A stretch of DNA of 64,000 nucleotides from Paralimibaculum aggregatum (GTDB taxonomy: Bacteria; Pseudomonadota; Alphaproteobacteria; Rhodobacterales; Rhodobacteraceae): the NCBI RefSeq assembly GCF_030270585.1, contig NZ_BSYI01000001.1:186001-250000 (forward strand), in the 5' to 3' direction. Of this stretch, positions 54,056 through 63,133 are shown one piece after another. How positions within the stretch are numbered: position 1 is the stretch's first letter; every line of letters starts with the position of its first letter. Below the pieces are notes generated by a model. It saw only the letters and a list, made by a program, of their open reading frames with translations, ran no database searches and was not told the origin of the DNA. The position numbers and the translations under genes were made by a program.

Positions 54056-55357
54056 TCAGCCCTCGCCGGTCTCCACGGGCGCATAGTCCGCCGGATCGAG
54101 CCGCTCGGGCCGGCCGGGCAGCGCCAGCCGCGTCACCCGCTCCGGCGTCTCGGCGATCACCTGTCCGCGGCGGATCACCGCGAGCCGCACCGCCTTCATG
54201 CGGATCGCCTCGACCGGATCCCGGGCCTGCAGCAGCACCATGTCGGCCTGCGCGCCGGGGCGGATGCCATAGCCCTCGAGCCCCATGATCTCCGCCGGGA
54301 TCGCTGTCACCGCATCGAAGCACCAGGCCATGTCCGCCGGCGAGGAGAGTTGGCCGACATGAAGCCCCATGGCCGCGACCTCCAGCATGTCCGCCGCCCC
54401 GAGCGAGTACCACGGGTCCATCACGCAATCCGCCCCGAAGGCGACCGGCAGGCCGGCATCGCACAGCTCGCGCACCCGGGTCTGGCCGCGGCGCTTGGGA
54501 TAGGTGTCGTGCCGGCCCTGGATCAGGATGTTGATCAGCGGATTGGCGATCGCGGCCAGCCCGGCCTCGGCCATCAGCGGGATCAGCTTGGAAACGTAGT
54601 AGTTGTCCATCGAATGCATCGAGGTGAGGTGGCTCGCGGCCACCCGGCCGCCGAGGCCGCGGCGCTGCACCTCTGCCGCCAGCGTCTCGACATGGCGCGA
54701 CATCGGGTCGTCGGTCTCGTCGCAGTGGAGGTCCATGCGCAGGCCCCGCTCGGCGGCGATCTCGCAGAGCCGCACGACCGAGCGGGCGCCCTCGGCCATG
54801 GTGCGTTCGAAATGCGGGATGCCGCCGACCACATCCACCCCCATGTCGAGCGCCCGCAGCAGGTTCGCCTCGGCCGTGGGGGAGCGGAACAGGCCGTCCT
54901 GCGGGAAGCCGACAAGCTGCAGGTCGAGATAGGGCGCGACCCGGGTGCGGACATCGACGAGCGCCTCCACCCCCTTCAGCGCGTCGTCGCAGACATCGAC
55001 ATGGCTGCGGATCGCCAGGATTCCTTGGGAGACCGCGAGATCGCAGTAGCGCAGCGCCCGCTCGACGATCTCCTCCACCGTCTGGATCGGCTTCAGCTCG
55101 CCCCAGAGCGCGATGCCCTCGAGCAGCGTGCCGGAGCGGTTGAGCCGTGGCCGACCGAGCGAGAGCGTGGCGTCCATGTGGAAATGCGCATCCACGAAGG
55201 GCGGCGCCAGCAGCCGGCCGCGGGCGTCGATCACCCGGCCCGCCTCCGCCGCGATGCCGGGCTCGACGCCGATGATGCGCCCGGCGGTGGAGGCGATGTC
55301 CTGCCCGCGGCGCCCGTCAGGCAGGGTTGCGTTCCGGATCAGCAGATCGACGGCCAT
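54056..55357 (-). CDS. Cytosine-deaminase-like amidohydrolase
   Basis: A 433-residue metal-dependent hydrolase: FVDAHFHMDATL (first His pair), SHVDVCDD, DLHCDETDDP (metal His with catalytic Glu), ASHLTSMHSM and GADCVMDPWYSLG (metal Asp), then the CodA-type GLEGYGIRPGAQADMVLLQA. Family members deaminate cytosine or related ring amines. It directly follows, on the same strand, a BMP-type nucleoside/base ABC importer (9 nt from the last permease), so the imported compound is probably its substrate. Confidence 0.87.
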   Translation of the reverse strand: MAVDLLIRNATLPDGRRGQDIASTAGRIIGVEPGIAAEAGRVIDARGRLLAPPFVDAHFHMDATLSLGRPRLNRSGTLLEGIALWGELKPIQTVEEIVERALRYCDLAVSQGILAIRSHVDVCDDALKGVEALVDVRTRVAPYLDLQLVGFPQDGLFRSPTAEANLLRALDMGVDVVGGIPHFERTMAEGARSVVRLCEIAAERGLRMDLHCDETDDPMSRHVETLAAEVQRRGLGGRVAASHLTSMHSMDNYYVSKLIPLMAEAGLAAIANPLINILIQGRHDTYPKRRGQTRVRELCDAGLPVAFGADCVMDPWYSLGAADMLEVAAMGLHVGQLSSPADMAWCFDAVTAIPAEIMGLEGYGIRPGAQADMVLLQARDPVEAIRMKAVRLAVIRRGQVIAETPERVTRLALPGRPERLDPADYAPVETGEG

Positions 55358-55366
55358 GGCGTGCCT

Positions 55367-56311
55367 CTAGCGTTGGCCCTTGAACCAGGGGGTGAGCAGC
55401 GCGCGCGGATAGTCGGCCCGGCGAGCGGCCAGCACCAGCGCGACGATGGAAAGGAGATAGGGCGCCATCAGGAAGATCTGCCCCGGCACGGCGCCGCCGA
55501 GCTCGGTCTGCAGCCGCACCTGGAAGGCGTCGAAGGCGCCGAAGAGCAGCGCGCCCAGCAGCGCCTTCCACGGCCGCCAGGAGGCGAAGATCACCAGCGC
55601 GATGCAGATCCAGCCGCGCCCGTTGACCATGCCGAAGAAGAAGGCGTCGAAGGCCGCCATGGTGAGAAAGGCCCCGCCCACCGCCATCAGCGCCGACCCC
55701 GCCATCACCGCGCCGATGCGAAGGCCATAGACCGAGAGGCCCTGGGCGTCCACCGCGTCCGGATTGTCCCCCACCGCGCGGATGGCGAGGCCGAGCGGCG
55801 TGCGCGCCAGCACCCACCAGACCAGCGCGACCATGGCGAGCGCCAGCCAGGTCAGCGCGGTGTGCTGGAACAGCGCCGGGCCGAGGAACGGCAGCTCCGA
55901 GAGAACGGGGATGTCGAGCGCGCCGAAGGGCTCGATGCGCGGCGGCGAGCTGACATCCGGCAGCGCGGTGCGATAGGCGAAATAGGCCGCCGATGTGGCG
56001 AGCAGCGTGATGCCCAGCCCCGAGACATGCTGGCTGAGCCCGAGCGGCACGGTCAGCAGCGCGTGCAGCAGCCCGAAACCGGCCCCCGTCAGCGCCGCCG
56101 CCAGCACCCCGCCCCAGAGCCCGGCGCCCAGCCAGGCCGCCATCCAGCCGGCCATGGCGCCGGCGGTGAAGATGCCCTCGATGCCGAGATTGAGCACGCC
56201 GGCCCGCTCGCAGATCAGCGCGCCGAGCACGCCGAAGACCAGCGGCGTCGCGATGCGGATCGCCGCGGCCCAGAAATTCGCGTTGGCGAGGATCTCGAGA
56301 ACCTCGGTCAT
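55367..56311 (-). CDS. ABC importer permease 2 (nucleoside/base type)
   Basis: A 314-residue membrane protein of the BPD-2/LivH-like family used with BMP receptors: LICERAGVLNLGIEGIFTAGAMAGW near the start, VGDNPDAVDAQGLSVYGLRIGAVMAGSALMAVGGAF in the middle, about nine helices. The ATG overlaps the stop of permease 1 (ATGA). Confidence 0.9.
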   Translation of the reverse strand: MTEVLEILANANFWAAAIRIATPLVFGVLGALICERAGVLNLGIEGIFTAGAMAGWMAAWLGAGLWGGVLAAALTGAGFGLLHALLTVPLGLSQHVSGLGITLLATSAAYFAYRTALPDVSSPPRIEPFGALDIPVLSELPFLGPALFQHTALTWLALAMVALVWWVLARTPLGLAIRAVGDNPDAVDAQGLSVYGLRIGAVMAGSALMAVGGAFLTMAAFDAFFFGMVNGRGWICIALVIFASWRPWKALLGALLFGAFDAFQVRLQTELGGAVPGQIFLMAPYLLSIVALVLAARRADYPRALLTPWFKGQR

Positions 56312-57378
56312 GCGCCCTCTCCCCCTGCGCGAACCCGGACCAGGCGGTATTGCGAGACGAAGCCGCCGACCAGAACCGTCAGCAGCGCGATCGCCACCAC
56401 CAGGTCGGCGAGATAGCTCGAGACCCCGATCGCCCGGCTCATGCTGTCCGCGCCGACGAAGACGCCTGCGATGAAGAGCGCTGCCGCCACCACGCCGAGC
56501 GGCGAGAGCCGCGCCAGCATCGCCACCACGATCCCGGCATAGCCGTAGCCCGGCGAGAGATCCGCCGTGAGATAGCCCTTGAGGCCGGCCACCTCGCCCA
56601 CCCCCGCGAGCCCCGCCAGCCCGCCCGAGACCAGCGCCGCCCCGATCAGCGTGCGCCCGACCGGGATGCCGGCATGGGCGGCGGCGGCCGGGTTCTCCCC
56701 CACCGCTCGGATGCGCAGCCCCCAGGCGGTGCGCCCGAGCACCACATGCAGCACCAGCGCCAGCACCAGCCCGATCAGCAGCCCGGCATGGAGGCGCATC
56801 CGCTCGACCAGCGGCGGCAGCATCGCGGCATCGACGATCGGCTCGGATTGCGGCCAGCCCATTCCCATAGGGTCCTTGAACGGGCCCTCCAGCATCATCT
56901 GCACGAAGAGCAGCACCACGAAGTTGAGCAGCAGCGTCGTCACCACCTCGTCGGCGCCGAAGCGGATCTTGAGCAGCGCCGGCAGCGCCATCGCCAGCGC
57001 CCCGGCCAGCGCCCCTGCGAGCAGCACCAGCGGGATCATCACCGCCGGCGGCGCCGAGATCGCACCGGTGCCCACCGCCACCGCGGCCAGCGCGCCGAGA
57101 TAGAGCTGGCCCTCGCCGCCGATGTTCCAGAGCCGCGCGCGGAAGGCAAAGGCCGCGGCCAGCCCGGTGAGGATCAGCGGCGCCGCCCGGGTCAGCGTCT
57201 CGGTCACGGTGAAGAGCGAGCCGAAGACCCCCTGCCACATCAGCGCGAAGGCCTGCCCGAGATCCGCCCCGGCCAGCGCCAGCGGGATCGCCGCGAGCAG
57301 CAGTGCGACGAGCGCCGCCAGCACCGGCACGGCGAGGTTCACCAGCGGCGAGGGCGCGCGCGGTTCGATGCGGATCAT
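56308..57378 (-). CDS. ABC importer permease 1 (nucleoside/base type)
   Basis: A 356-residue partner of the preceding permease: FRARLWNIGGEGQLYLGALAAV, GADEVVTTLLLNFVVLLFVQMMLEGP, GENPAAAAHAGIPVGRTLIG and SPGYGYAGIVVAMLA, typical of YufP/NupP-type permeases, about nine helices. The ATG overlaps the ATPase stop, and its stop overlaps permease 2. Confidence 0.9.
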   Translation of the reverse strand: MIRIEPRAPSPLVNLAVPVLAALVALLLAAIPLALAGADLGQAFALMWQGVFGSLFTVTETLTRAAPLILTGLAAAFAFRARLWNIGGEGQLYLGALAAVAVGTGAISAPPAVMIPLVLLAGALAGALAMALPALLKIRFGADEVVTTLLLNFVVLLFVQMMLEGPFKDPMGMGWPQSEPIVDAAMLPPLVERMRLHAGLLIGLVLALVLHVVLGRTAWGLRIRAVGENPAAAAHAGIPVGRTLIGAALVSGGLAGLAGVGEVAGLKGYLTADLSPGYGYAGIVVAMLARLSPLGVVAAALFIAGVFVGADSMSRAIGVSSYLADLVVAIALLTVLVGGFVSQYRLVRVRAGGEGA

Positions 57379-58934
57379 GCGGCCTGTCCCACCATCATCA
57401 TGCCGATGGCGCCGCGGTCGCGGCTGCGGGCCTCGGCCAGCCTGCCGCCCTGCAGCACTGCGATGCGGTCGGCGAGCCCGAGGATCTCGTCGAGATCCTC
57501 CGAGATCAGCACCACGCCGGCGCCGCGCTCGCGCGCCTCGAGGAGCCGGCGCACCACCGCGCCCGCGGCGCCGAAATCGAGCCCGCGGGTCGGCTGGTTG
57601 GCGAGGATGAGCTGCGGGCTGCGGCCGAACACCCGCGCCAGGATGAGCTTCTGGATGTTGCCGCCCGAGAGCAGGCGCACCGGCACGTCCGGCCCCGGCG
57701 CGCGGATGTCATAGTCGGCGATGGCGGCGCGGGCGCGGGCGCGGATGGCGCCGCGGCGCAGGAAGCCGCCCGAGGTGACCTCCGGCGTGTCGAGCTCCTC
57801 CAGCACCAGATTCTCCGACAGCGTCATCGCGCCGACCACCCCGTCATGGTGGCGGTCCTCCGGGATGCGCCCGACGCCGGCCTCGAGGAACCCGGCCGGG
57901 GTGAAGCGCCGGATCTCCCGGCCTGCCAGCGACATGGTTCCCGCCGCCGGCGCCGCGAGACCCGAGAGCAGCGCCGCCAGCGCCGCCTGGCCGTTGCCCG
58001 AGACCCCCGCGATGCCGACGATCTCGTGCGCGCGCACGGTGAGCGAGACCCCGTCGAGCCCGGCCCGCGCCCCCTCTCCGGGCAGCGTCACGCCGTCGAG
58101 CACCAGCAGCGGCGCGCCGGGCGCCTCGCGTTTCGCCGGTGGCGGCGGGCTCTCCTCGCCCACCATCAGGCGCGCGATGGCGGCCTCGTCGGCCTCCGCC
58201 GTGGCCATGCCGCCCACATTGCGGCCCTGGCGCAGCACCAGGATGCGGTGCGAGAAGGCCAGCACCTCGCGCAGCTTGTGCGAGATGAAGATCACCGAGA
58301 GCCCGTCGGCGGCCATCGCCGACATGGTCTCGAACAGCCGGTCCGCCTCCTGCGGCGTCAGCACCGCGGTCGGCTCGTCGAGGATCAGGATGCGCGCGCC
58401 GCGATAGAGCGCCTTCAGGATCTCCACCCGCTGGCGCTCGCCCACCGAGAGCCGGCCGACCTGGGTCTCCAGCGCCACGGCGAGGCCGGAGCGCTCCATC
58501 AGCGCGCGCACCCGGGCCCGCGCCGCCCGGCGGTCGCGCCGCAGCGCGAAGAGCGGCTCGGTGCCGAGCAGGATGTTGTCGAGTGCCGTGAGGTTGTGCG
58601 CCAGCGTGAAGTGCTGGTGCACCATGCCGATACCCGCCGCGATGGCGGCATCCGGCGCGCCCGGCGGCAGCGGCTGCAGCGCTCCCGCCGCGTCGGCCAC
58701 GCGGATCTGCCCGGCATCCGGCAGGTAGTGGCCAAAGAGCAGGTTCATCAGCGTGGTCTTGCCGGCGCCGTTCTCGCCGAGCAGCGCCAGCACCTCGCCG
58801 CGCCGGAGCGTCAGGTCGATCCGGTCATTGGCCAGCATGGCGCCGAAGCGCTTGGTGAGGCCGGCCATCTCGAGCACGACCTCACCCGCCCCGGCGCGAG
58901 GGGGAACTGTGCCCCCCTCCGTCGTCTGGCTCAT
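57375..58934 (-). CDS. ABC importer ATPase (double, nucleoside/base type)
   Basis: A 519-residue ATPase with two halves. The first has GENGAGKTTLMNLLFG, LSVGERQRVEILKAL and ILILDEPTAVLTPQE; the second has a degenerate Walker A (GVSGNGQAAL) and the signature LSGGNIQKLILAR with QPTRGLDFGA. This is the YufO/NupO and sugar-type arrangement. It starts at ATG 58934, overlapping the binding-protein stop. Confidence 0.92.
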   Translation of the reverse strand: MSQTTEGGTVPPRAGAGEVVLEMAGLTKRFGAMLANDRIDLTLRRGEVLALLGENGAGKTTLMNLLFGHYLPDAGQIRVADAAGALQPLPPGAPDAAIAAGIGMVHQHFTLAHNLTALDNILLGTEPLFALRRDRRAARARVRALMERSGLAVALETQVGRLSVGERQRVEILKALYRGARILILDEPTAVLTPQEADRLFETMSAMAADGLSVIFISHKLREVLAFSHRILVLRQGRNVGGMATAEADEAAIARLMVGEESPPPPAKREAPGAPLLVLDGVTLPGEGARAGLDGVSLTVRAHEIVGIAGVSGNGQAALAALLSGLAAPAAGTMSLAGREIRRFTPAGFLEAGVGRIPEDRHHDGVVGAMTLSENLVLEELDTPEVTSGGFLRRGAIRARARAAIADYDIRAPGPDVPVRLLSGGNIQKLILARVFGRSPQLILANQPTRGLDFGAAGAVVRRLLEARERGAGVVLISEDLDEILGLADRIAVLQGGRLAEARSRDRGAIGMMMVGQAA

Positions 58935-59926
58935 GCGTCGGGCTCGGGCTCTGCGTCGTTGACATTCACGCGGAAGAGCCCGTCGAGGATCTCCTGCTTG
59001 CGCGCGTTCACCTGCTCGACGACCTCCGCCGGCACCAGCGCCTCGTCGAGCACCAGCGAGCCGCCGCCATGCGCCATGAAGCTGTAGGGGCCGTAATCCG
59101 CCGGCTCGAACTGCCCGGCCTGCACCGCCGCGATGGCGCGGTCGATGGTCGGCTCCATGTGCCAGAGCGCCGAGGCGAGGATGGTGTCGGGATAGTCGGC
59201 GGCAGTGTCGATCACGTTGCCGATCGCCTTGACGCCCCGCTCCACCGCGGCATCGGAGACCCCGAAGCGCTCGGCATACATGATGTCGGCCCCGGCATCC
59301 ATCATCGCGAAGGCCGATTCCTTGGCCTTGGGCGGGTCGTACCAGGAGTTGATGAAGGTCACCATGAACTTCACCTCCGGGTTCACCGCGCGCGCGCCCT
59401 CCATGAAGGCGTTCATCAGGCGGTTGACCTCGGGGATCGCGAAGCCGCCGACCATGCCGATGCGGTTCGTCTCGGTCATCGCGCCGGCGACCATGCCGGT
59501 GAGATAGGAGGGCTCGTGGATCCAGTTGTCGAACACCGCGAAATTGGGCTTCGCCGGGCCGAAGGATGAGCCCATCAGGAAGGCGGTCTCGGGATAGTCC
59601 GCCGCCACCTTGCGCGCCGCGCGCTCCACCGCGAAGGCCTCGCCGACGACGAGGTCCATGCCCTGCTCGGCATATTCGCGCATCACCCGCTCGTAGTCGG
59701 TGTTGGCGACGTTCTCGGAATAGACATAGGAGATCTCGCCGCGCTCCTTGGCCGCGACCAGCGCGACATGGATGCGGCTGACCCATTGCTGCTCCACCGG
59801 CACCGTGTAGATCGCCGCCACCTTCGTCGCCTCGGCCAGCGCCGCCGGCGCCGACAGCGCGGCCGCAGCGGCCAGCGCCCCGGCGACCACCGCGCGGCGC
59901 AGAATTCGCATCTCAAGCAGTTTCAC
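58931..59926 (-). CDS. BMP-family substrate-binding protein
   Basis: A 331-residue periplasmic protein: signal peptide (about 1-31, ending PAALA), then KVAAIYTVPVEQQWVSRIHVAL, YEPSYLTGMVAGAMTETNRIGMVGGF-type residues (EPSYLTGMVAGAMT), FINSWYDPPKAKESAFAMMDAGADIMY. This is the BMP/PnrA family, which binds nucleosides or purine/pyrimidine derivatives. First gene of the importer operon (binding protein, ATPase, two permeases, deaminase), with all junctions overlapping or close. Confidence 0.9.
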   Translation of the reverse strand: MKLLEMRILRRAVVAGALAAAAALSAPAALAEATKVAAIYTVPVEQQWVSRIHVALVAAKERGEISYVYSENVANTDYERVMREYAEQGMDLVVGEAFAVERAARKVAADYPETAFLMGSSFGPAKPNFAVFDNWIHEPSYLTGMVAGAMTETNRIGMVGGFAIPEVNRLMNAFMEGARAVNPEVKFMVTFINSWYDPPKAKESAFAMMDAGADIMYAERFGVSDAAVERGVKAIGNVIDTAADYPDTILASALWHMEPTIDRAIAAVQAGQFEPADYGPYSFMAHGGGSLVLDEALVPAEVVEQVNARKQEILDGLFRVNVNDAEPEPDA

Positions 59927-60060
59927 GTGACCCTCCTGTCAAACCGGGTGCCCGGCGCCTTTGCTGGCGCGACTTATCCCGCAACGCAATAGAACGTCAG
60001 CGGAAAGGCAGGGTCAAACGCTTTGTCCCCGACAGACCGGCGGCGGGGCCGGTGGCGCGG

Positions 60061-60080
60061 CCGGGGCCGGATCGGCCCGG
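60061..60080 (-). terminator. Possible hairpin after the metal importer operon
   Basis: A GC-rich imperfect stem (GGGCCG/CGGCCC around GAT) lies immediately downstream of the last gene of the metal importer on the minus strand. There is no T-run, so termination is uncertain. Confidence 0.3.
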
Positions 60081-60081
60081 C

Positions 60082-61017
60082 TCAGGCCTCCGCGGGGTCG
60101 CGGCCCTGCCCGACGCGCGCCCGGCAGGGGCCGAAGAGGCAGGCCAGGCCGAGGATCAGGCCCGACACCGCGGCGATCATGCCGGCGGCGCTCACCGCCT
60201 CCGCGCCCCCGAACCAGAGCGGCCCGTAGCCCGCGAAGACATAGCCGAGCACCGCCGCGAGCACCGCGAACCCGACGCTCCAGAGCACCTGCGCCTCGAG
60301 CCGGTTGGTCATCAGCCGCGCCGCCGCGGGCGGGCAGATGAACATCGCGATGACGATGATCGAGCCCACCGCGTCGAAGGCCGCCACCGCCGCCACCGCC
60401 GCGGTGACCACGAGGCCGAAGCCGATCGCCGCCACCGGCAGGCCGATCGCGCGGGCGAAGCCCTCGTCGAAGGTGGAGATCTTGAGCGGCCGCCAGAAGA
60501 TCACCGTCAGCGCCACCACGACGAGACAGACCAGCGCCATGCGCGGCAACTCGTCCGGCAGCGCCGCCAGCGCCGCCGGGTCGGCCAGCGAGTGCCAGCC
60601 CTTCGCCTTGAACCAGATCAGACTCTCGAGATTGCCCATCAGCGCGTGCTGCACGTCGAGATGCACGCTGCTGGTGTCGGACTGCTCGAGCAGCAGCACC
60701 CCGCCGGCGAACATCGAGGTGAACACCACCCCCATCGCGGCGCCGGGCTCGATCCGGCCGAGGCGCTTCACCGCCTCGATCAGCAGCACCGCCAGCACCG
60801 CCGCGCCGGCCGCGCCGAGCATCATCGCCATCGAGGCGACTCCGCCGGTCAGCAGGAAGGCCACCACGATGCCGGGCAGCACCACATGGCTGATCGCATC
60901 GCCGATCAGCGCCTGGCGGCGCAGGATCAGGAAGTTGCCGGGCAGCGCACAGGCCACCGAGGCGAAGATGCCTATCAGGATCGGCGTCAGGCTGAGCTGG
61001 ACGAACTCGGCATGCAT
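60082..61017 (-). CDS. Mn/Zn ABC importer permease (TroD/MntB type)
   Basis: A 311-residue membrane protein of the ABC-3 family: CALPGNFLILRRQALIGDAISHVVLPGIVVAFLL, GVVFTSMFAGGVLLL, STFDEGFARAIGLPVAAIGF and VGSIIVIAMFICPPAAARLM; about eight helices. It is the second permease, 3 nt after the first. Confidence 0.9.
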   Translation of the reverse strand: MHAEFVQLSLTPILIGIFASVACALPGNFLILRRQALIGDAISHVVLPGIVVAFLLTGGVASMAMMLGAAGAAVLAVLLIEAVKRLGRIEPGAAMGVVFTSMFAGGVLLLEQSDTSSVHLDVQHALMGNLESLIWFKAKGWHSLADPAALAALPDELPRMALVCLVVVALTVIFWRPLKISTFDEGFARAIGLPVAAIGFGLVVTAAVAAVAAFDAVGSIIVIAMFICPPAAARLMTNRLEAQVLWSVGFAVLAAVLGYVFAGYGPLWFGGAEAVSAAGMIAAVSGLILGLACLFGPCRARVGQGRDPAEA

Positions 61018-61020
61018 GGC

Positions 61021-62247
61021 TCAGGCTCCCGCGGCATCGCCGGCAACCGGCCGGGGCGGGCCGAGATGCCGGTCGAACTCGGCGATCTGATCGGCGGTGA
61101 AGACACGCTCGATGGGGGTCAGCCCGTCATAGCGGCCGGTCAGCGCGGTGTCCTGGTTGACCAGGCGCGCGATCTCCCAGCGATGTTCGTCACGCGCCGC
61201 CTTGGCAGCCTGGGCGCGCCCCGCCTCGGTGGCCACGCCGTCGGCGCGGATCAGCCCAGCCCGGCGCAGCACCGACAGCGTCAGCGGATCGTGGATCAGC
61301 TCGCCCCGCGCCAGCGCCAGCAGCCCCTGGCGCCGATGCACCCGGCGCTGGAACCGGCGGTGGCGCAGCACCGCCGCCAGCACCCCGCGGGCCGGCGCAA
61401 ACAGCAGCGAGAGCAGGAACAGCGCGGTCGCCGTCAGCACGATGATCGGCCCGGTGGGCAGCGCCGGCGCCGAGGCCGAGACCGCCGCCCCGACATAGCC
61501 GGAGACCGCGCCGAGCCCCGCTGCGATCCAGATCACGCGGCCCGCCCGCTCGGTCCAGAACCGTGCGGTCACCGGCGGCACGATCAGCATGGCGACGATC
61601 AGGATCAGCCCGACGATCTTCAGTCCGATCACCGTCACCGCCATCACCAGCGCCATCATCGCCAGGTCGATCCGGCGGACGTCGTAGCCGCAGGCGGCGG
61701 CATAGTCCGGATCGAAGGACACCAGCGTCATCGGCCGGCGCAGCACCCAGACCGCGAGCACCGAGAGCGCCCCGCCGACCGCGATGACCACCGCGTCGAG
61801 GTAGAGCATCCCCGCCGTCGAGCCGAGCAGGAAGCTCTCGAGGCCCGCCTGCCGGCCGCTCGACATGGTCTGGATCACCGTCAGCAGCACCACGCCGATG
61901 CCGAAGAAGACCGAGAGCACCGCGCCGATGGCGGCATCCTCGGCGAGCCGGGTGCGCCGGGCGATCCACTCCACGAGGAGGAGCCCGACCCCCGCCGTCA
62001 CCGCCGAGCCCGCCAGCAGGCCGAGAAGGCTGCGTCCGTCGCCGCCGAGCGCCACCATCAGGATGAAGGCGAGGCCGACGCCGGGCAGGGTCGCATGAGC
62101 CACCGCGTCGGAGACCAGCGCCCGCTTGCGCAGGAACAGGAAGGTGCCCGCCGCCCCCGCCGCGAAGCCGAGCAGTGCCGCGCCGATCGCCACCAGCGCC
62201 GCGTTGTAGCCCGCCTGGAGGGTCAGCGCCGCGAGCAGATCGCTCAC
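61021..62247 (-). CDS. Mn/Zn ABC importer permease with C-terminal winged helix (TroC type)
   Basis: A 408-residue protein. The first 285 residues are an ABC-3 permease ([64 protein letters not shown]). The last 120 or so form a soluble domain with a DtxR/winged-helix look ([36 protein letters not shown]...) ending in an acidic/Pro tail. This extension occurs in TroC/MntC-like permeases and may sense metal. The GTG at 62247 overlaps the ATPase stop (GTGA). Confidence 0.9.
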   Translation of the reverse strand: MSDLLAALTLQAGYNAALVAIGAALLGFAAGAAGTFLFLRKRALVSDAVAHATLPGVGLAFILMVALGGDGRSLLGLLAGSAVTAGVGLLLVEWIARRTRLAEDAAIGAVLSVFFGIGVVLLTVIQTMSSGRQAGLESFLLGSTAGMLYLDAVVIAVGGALSVLAVWVLRRPMTLVSFDPDYAAACGYDVRRIDLAMMALVMAVTVIGLKIVGLILIVAMLIVPPVTARFWTERAGRVIWIAAGLGAVSGYVGAAVSASAPALPTGPIIVLTATALFLLSLLFAPARGVLAAVLRHRRFQRRVHRRQGLLALARGELIHDPLTLSVLRRAGLIRADGVATEAGRAQAAKAARDEHRWEIARLVNQDTALTGRYDGLTPIERVFTADQIAEFDRHLGPPRPVAGDAAGA

Positions 62248-63119
62248 GCCGTGCCGCCTCCGAGGCGCAGCTGCTCGATATGCCCGGCCGCGAGCCGCCC
62301 GCCATAGGTCGCCTGGAGATTGCCGGCGGTAAAGGTGCTCGCCACCGGCCCCTCGGCGATGCGCCGGACATTGATCAGGAACACATGGTCGAAATAGCTC
62401 TCGACGGTGGAGAGGTCGTGATGCACGCAGACCACCGCCCGGCCCTCGGCGCGGAGCGATTTCAGCACCTCGATGATCGCCCGCTCGGTGGCGGCGTCGA
62501 CGCCGGCGAAGGGCTCGTCGAGCAGGTAGAGATCCGCCCCCTGCGCCAGCGCCCGGGCGAGGAACACCCGCTGCTGCTGCCCGCCGGAGAGCTGGCCGAT
62601 CTGGCGGTCGGCGAAATCGGTCATGCCGACGCGCTCGAGGCAGGCCAGCGCATGGGCGCGTTCCTCGCTGCGCATCCGGCGCAGGAGGCCGAGCCGGCGA
62701 TAGAGCCCCATCGAGACGACGTCGAGCACGCTGGTCGGGAAATCCCAGTCGACGCTGGCGCGCTGCGGCACATAGGCGATGCGCGCGCGGGCCGCGTCGA
62801 TCGGCCGGCCGAAGACCGAGACCTCGCCCGAGAGCCGCGGGATGATCCCGAGCGCCGCCTTCAGCAGCGTCGACTTGCCGGCACCGTTCGGCCCGATGAT
62901 CGCGGAGAGGGCACCGTCCGGGAAGGTCGCATCCACCGAGAACACCGCCGGCTTCTCGCCATAGGAGACGGTGAGCCCGCGGATCGACAGCGGGCTTTCC
63001 GCCGCGGCCTCGGGGTGCAGCGCCTCGCCATCGGCCGCCGCGAGGTCGAGCCCGGCAGGCAGGCCCGCAAGCCGGGCCGCCGTCGTCATCGTGGGGGTCA
63101 TGGTGATGCTCCGCGTCAT
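62244..63119 (-). CDS. Mn/Zn ABC importer ATPase (TroB type)
   Basis: A 291-residue ATPase: Walker [14 protein letters not shown]-loop [38 protein letters not shown] and VHHDLS. The WDFP motif after the Q-loop is typical of the manganese/zinc subfamily. An N-terminal extension of about 45 residues precedes the ATPase fold; starts at ATG 63119 or 63101 are possible. It lies 14 nt downstream of the binding-protein gene. Confidence 0.92.
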   Translation of the reverse strand: MTRSITMTPTMTTAARLAGLPAGLDLAAADGEALHPEAAAESPLSIRGLTVSYGEKPAVFSVDATFPDGALSAIIGPNGAGKSTLLKAALGIIPRLSGEVSVFGRPIDAARARIAYVPQRASVDWDFPTSVLDVVSMGLYRRLGLLRRMRSEERAHALACLERVGMTDFADRQIGQLSGGQQQRVFLARALAQGADLYLLDEPFAGVDAATERAIIEVLKSLRAEGRAVVCVHHDLSTVESYFDHVFLINVRRIAEGPVASTFTAGNLQATYGGRLAAGHIEQLRLGGGTA

Positions 63120-63133
63120 CGCGCCTCTGTTCC

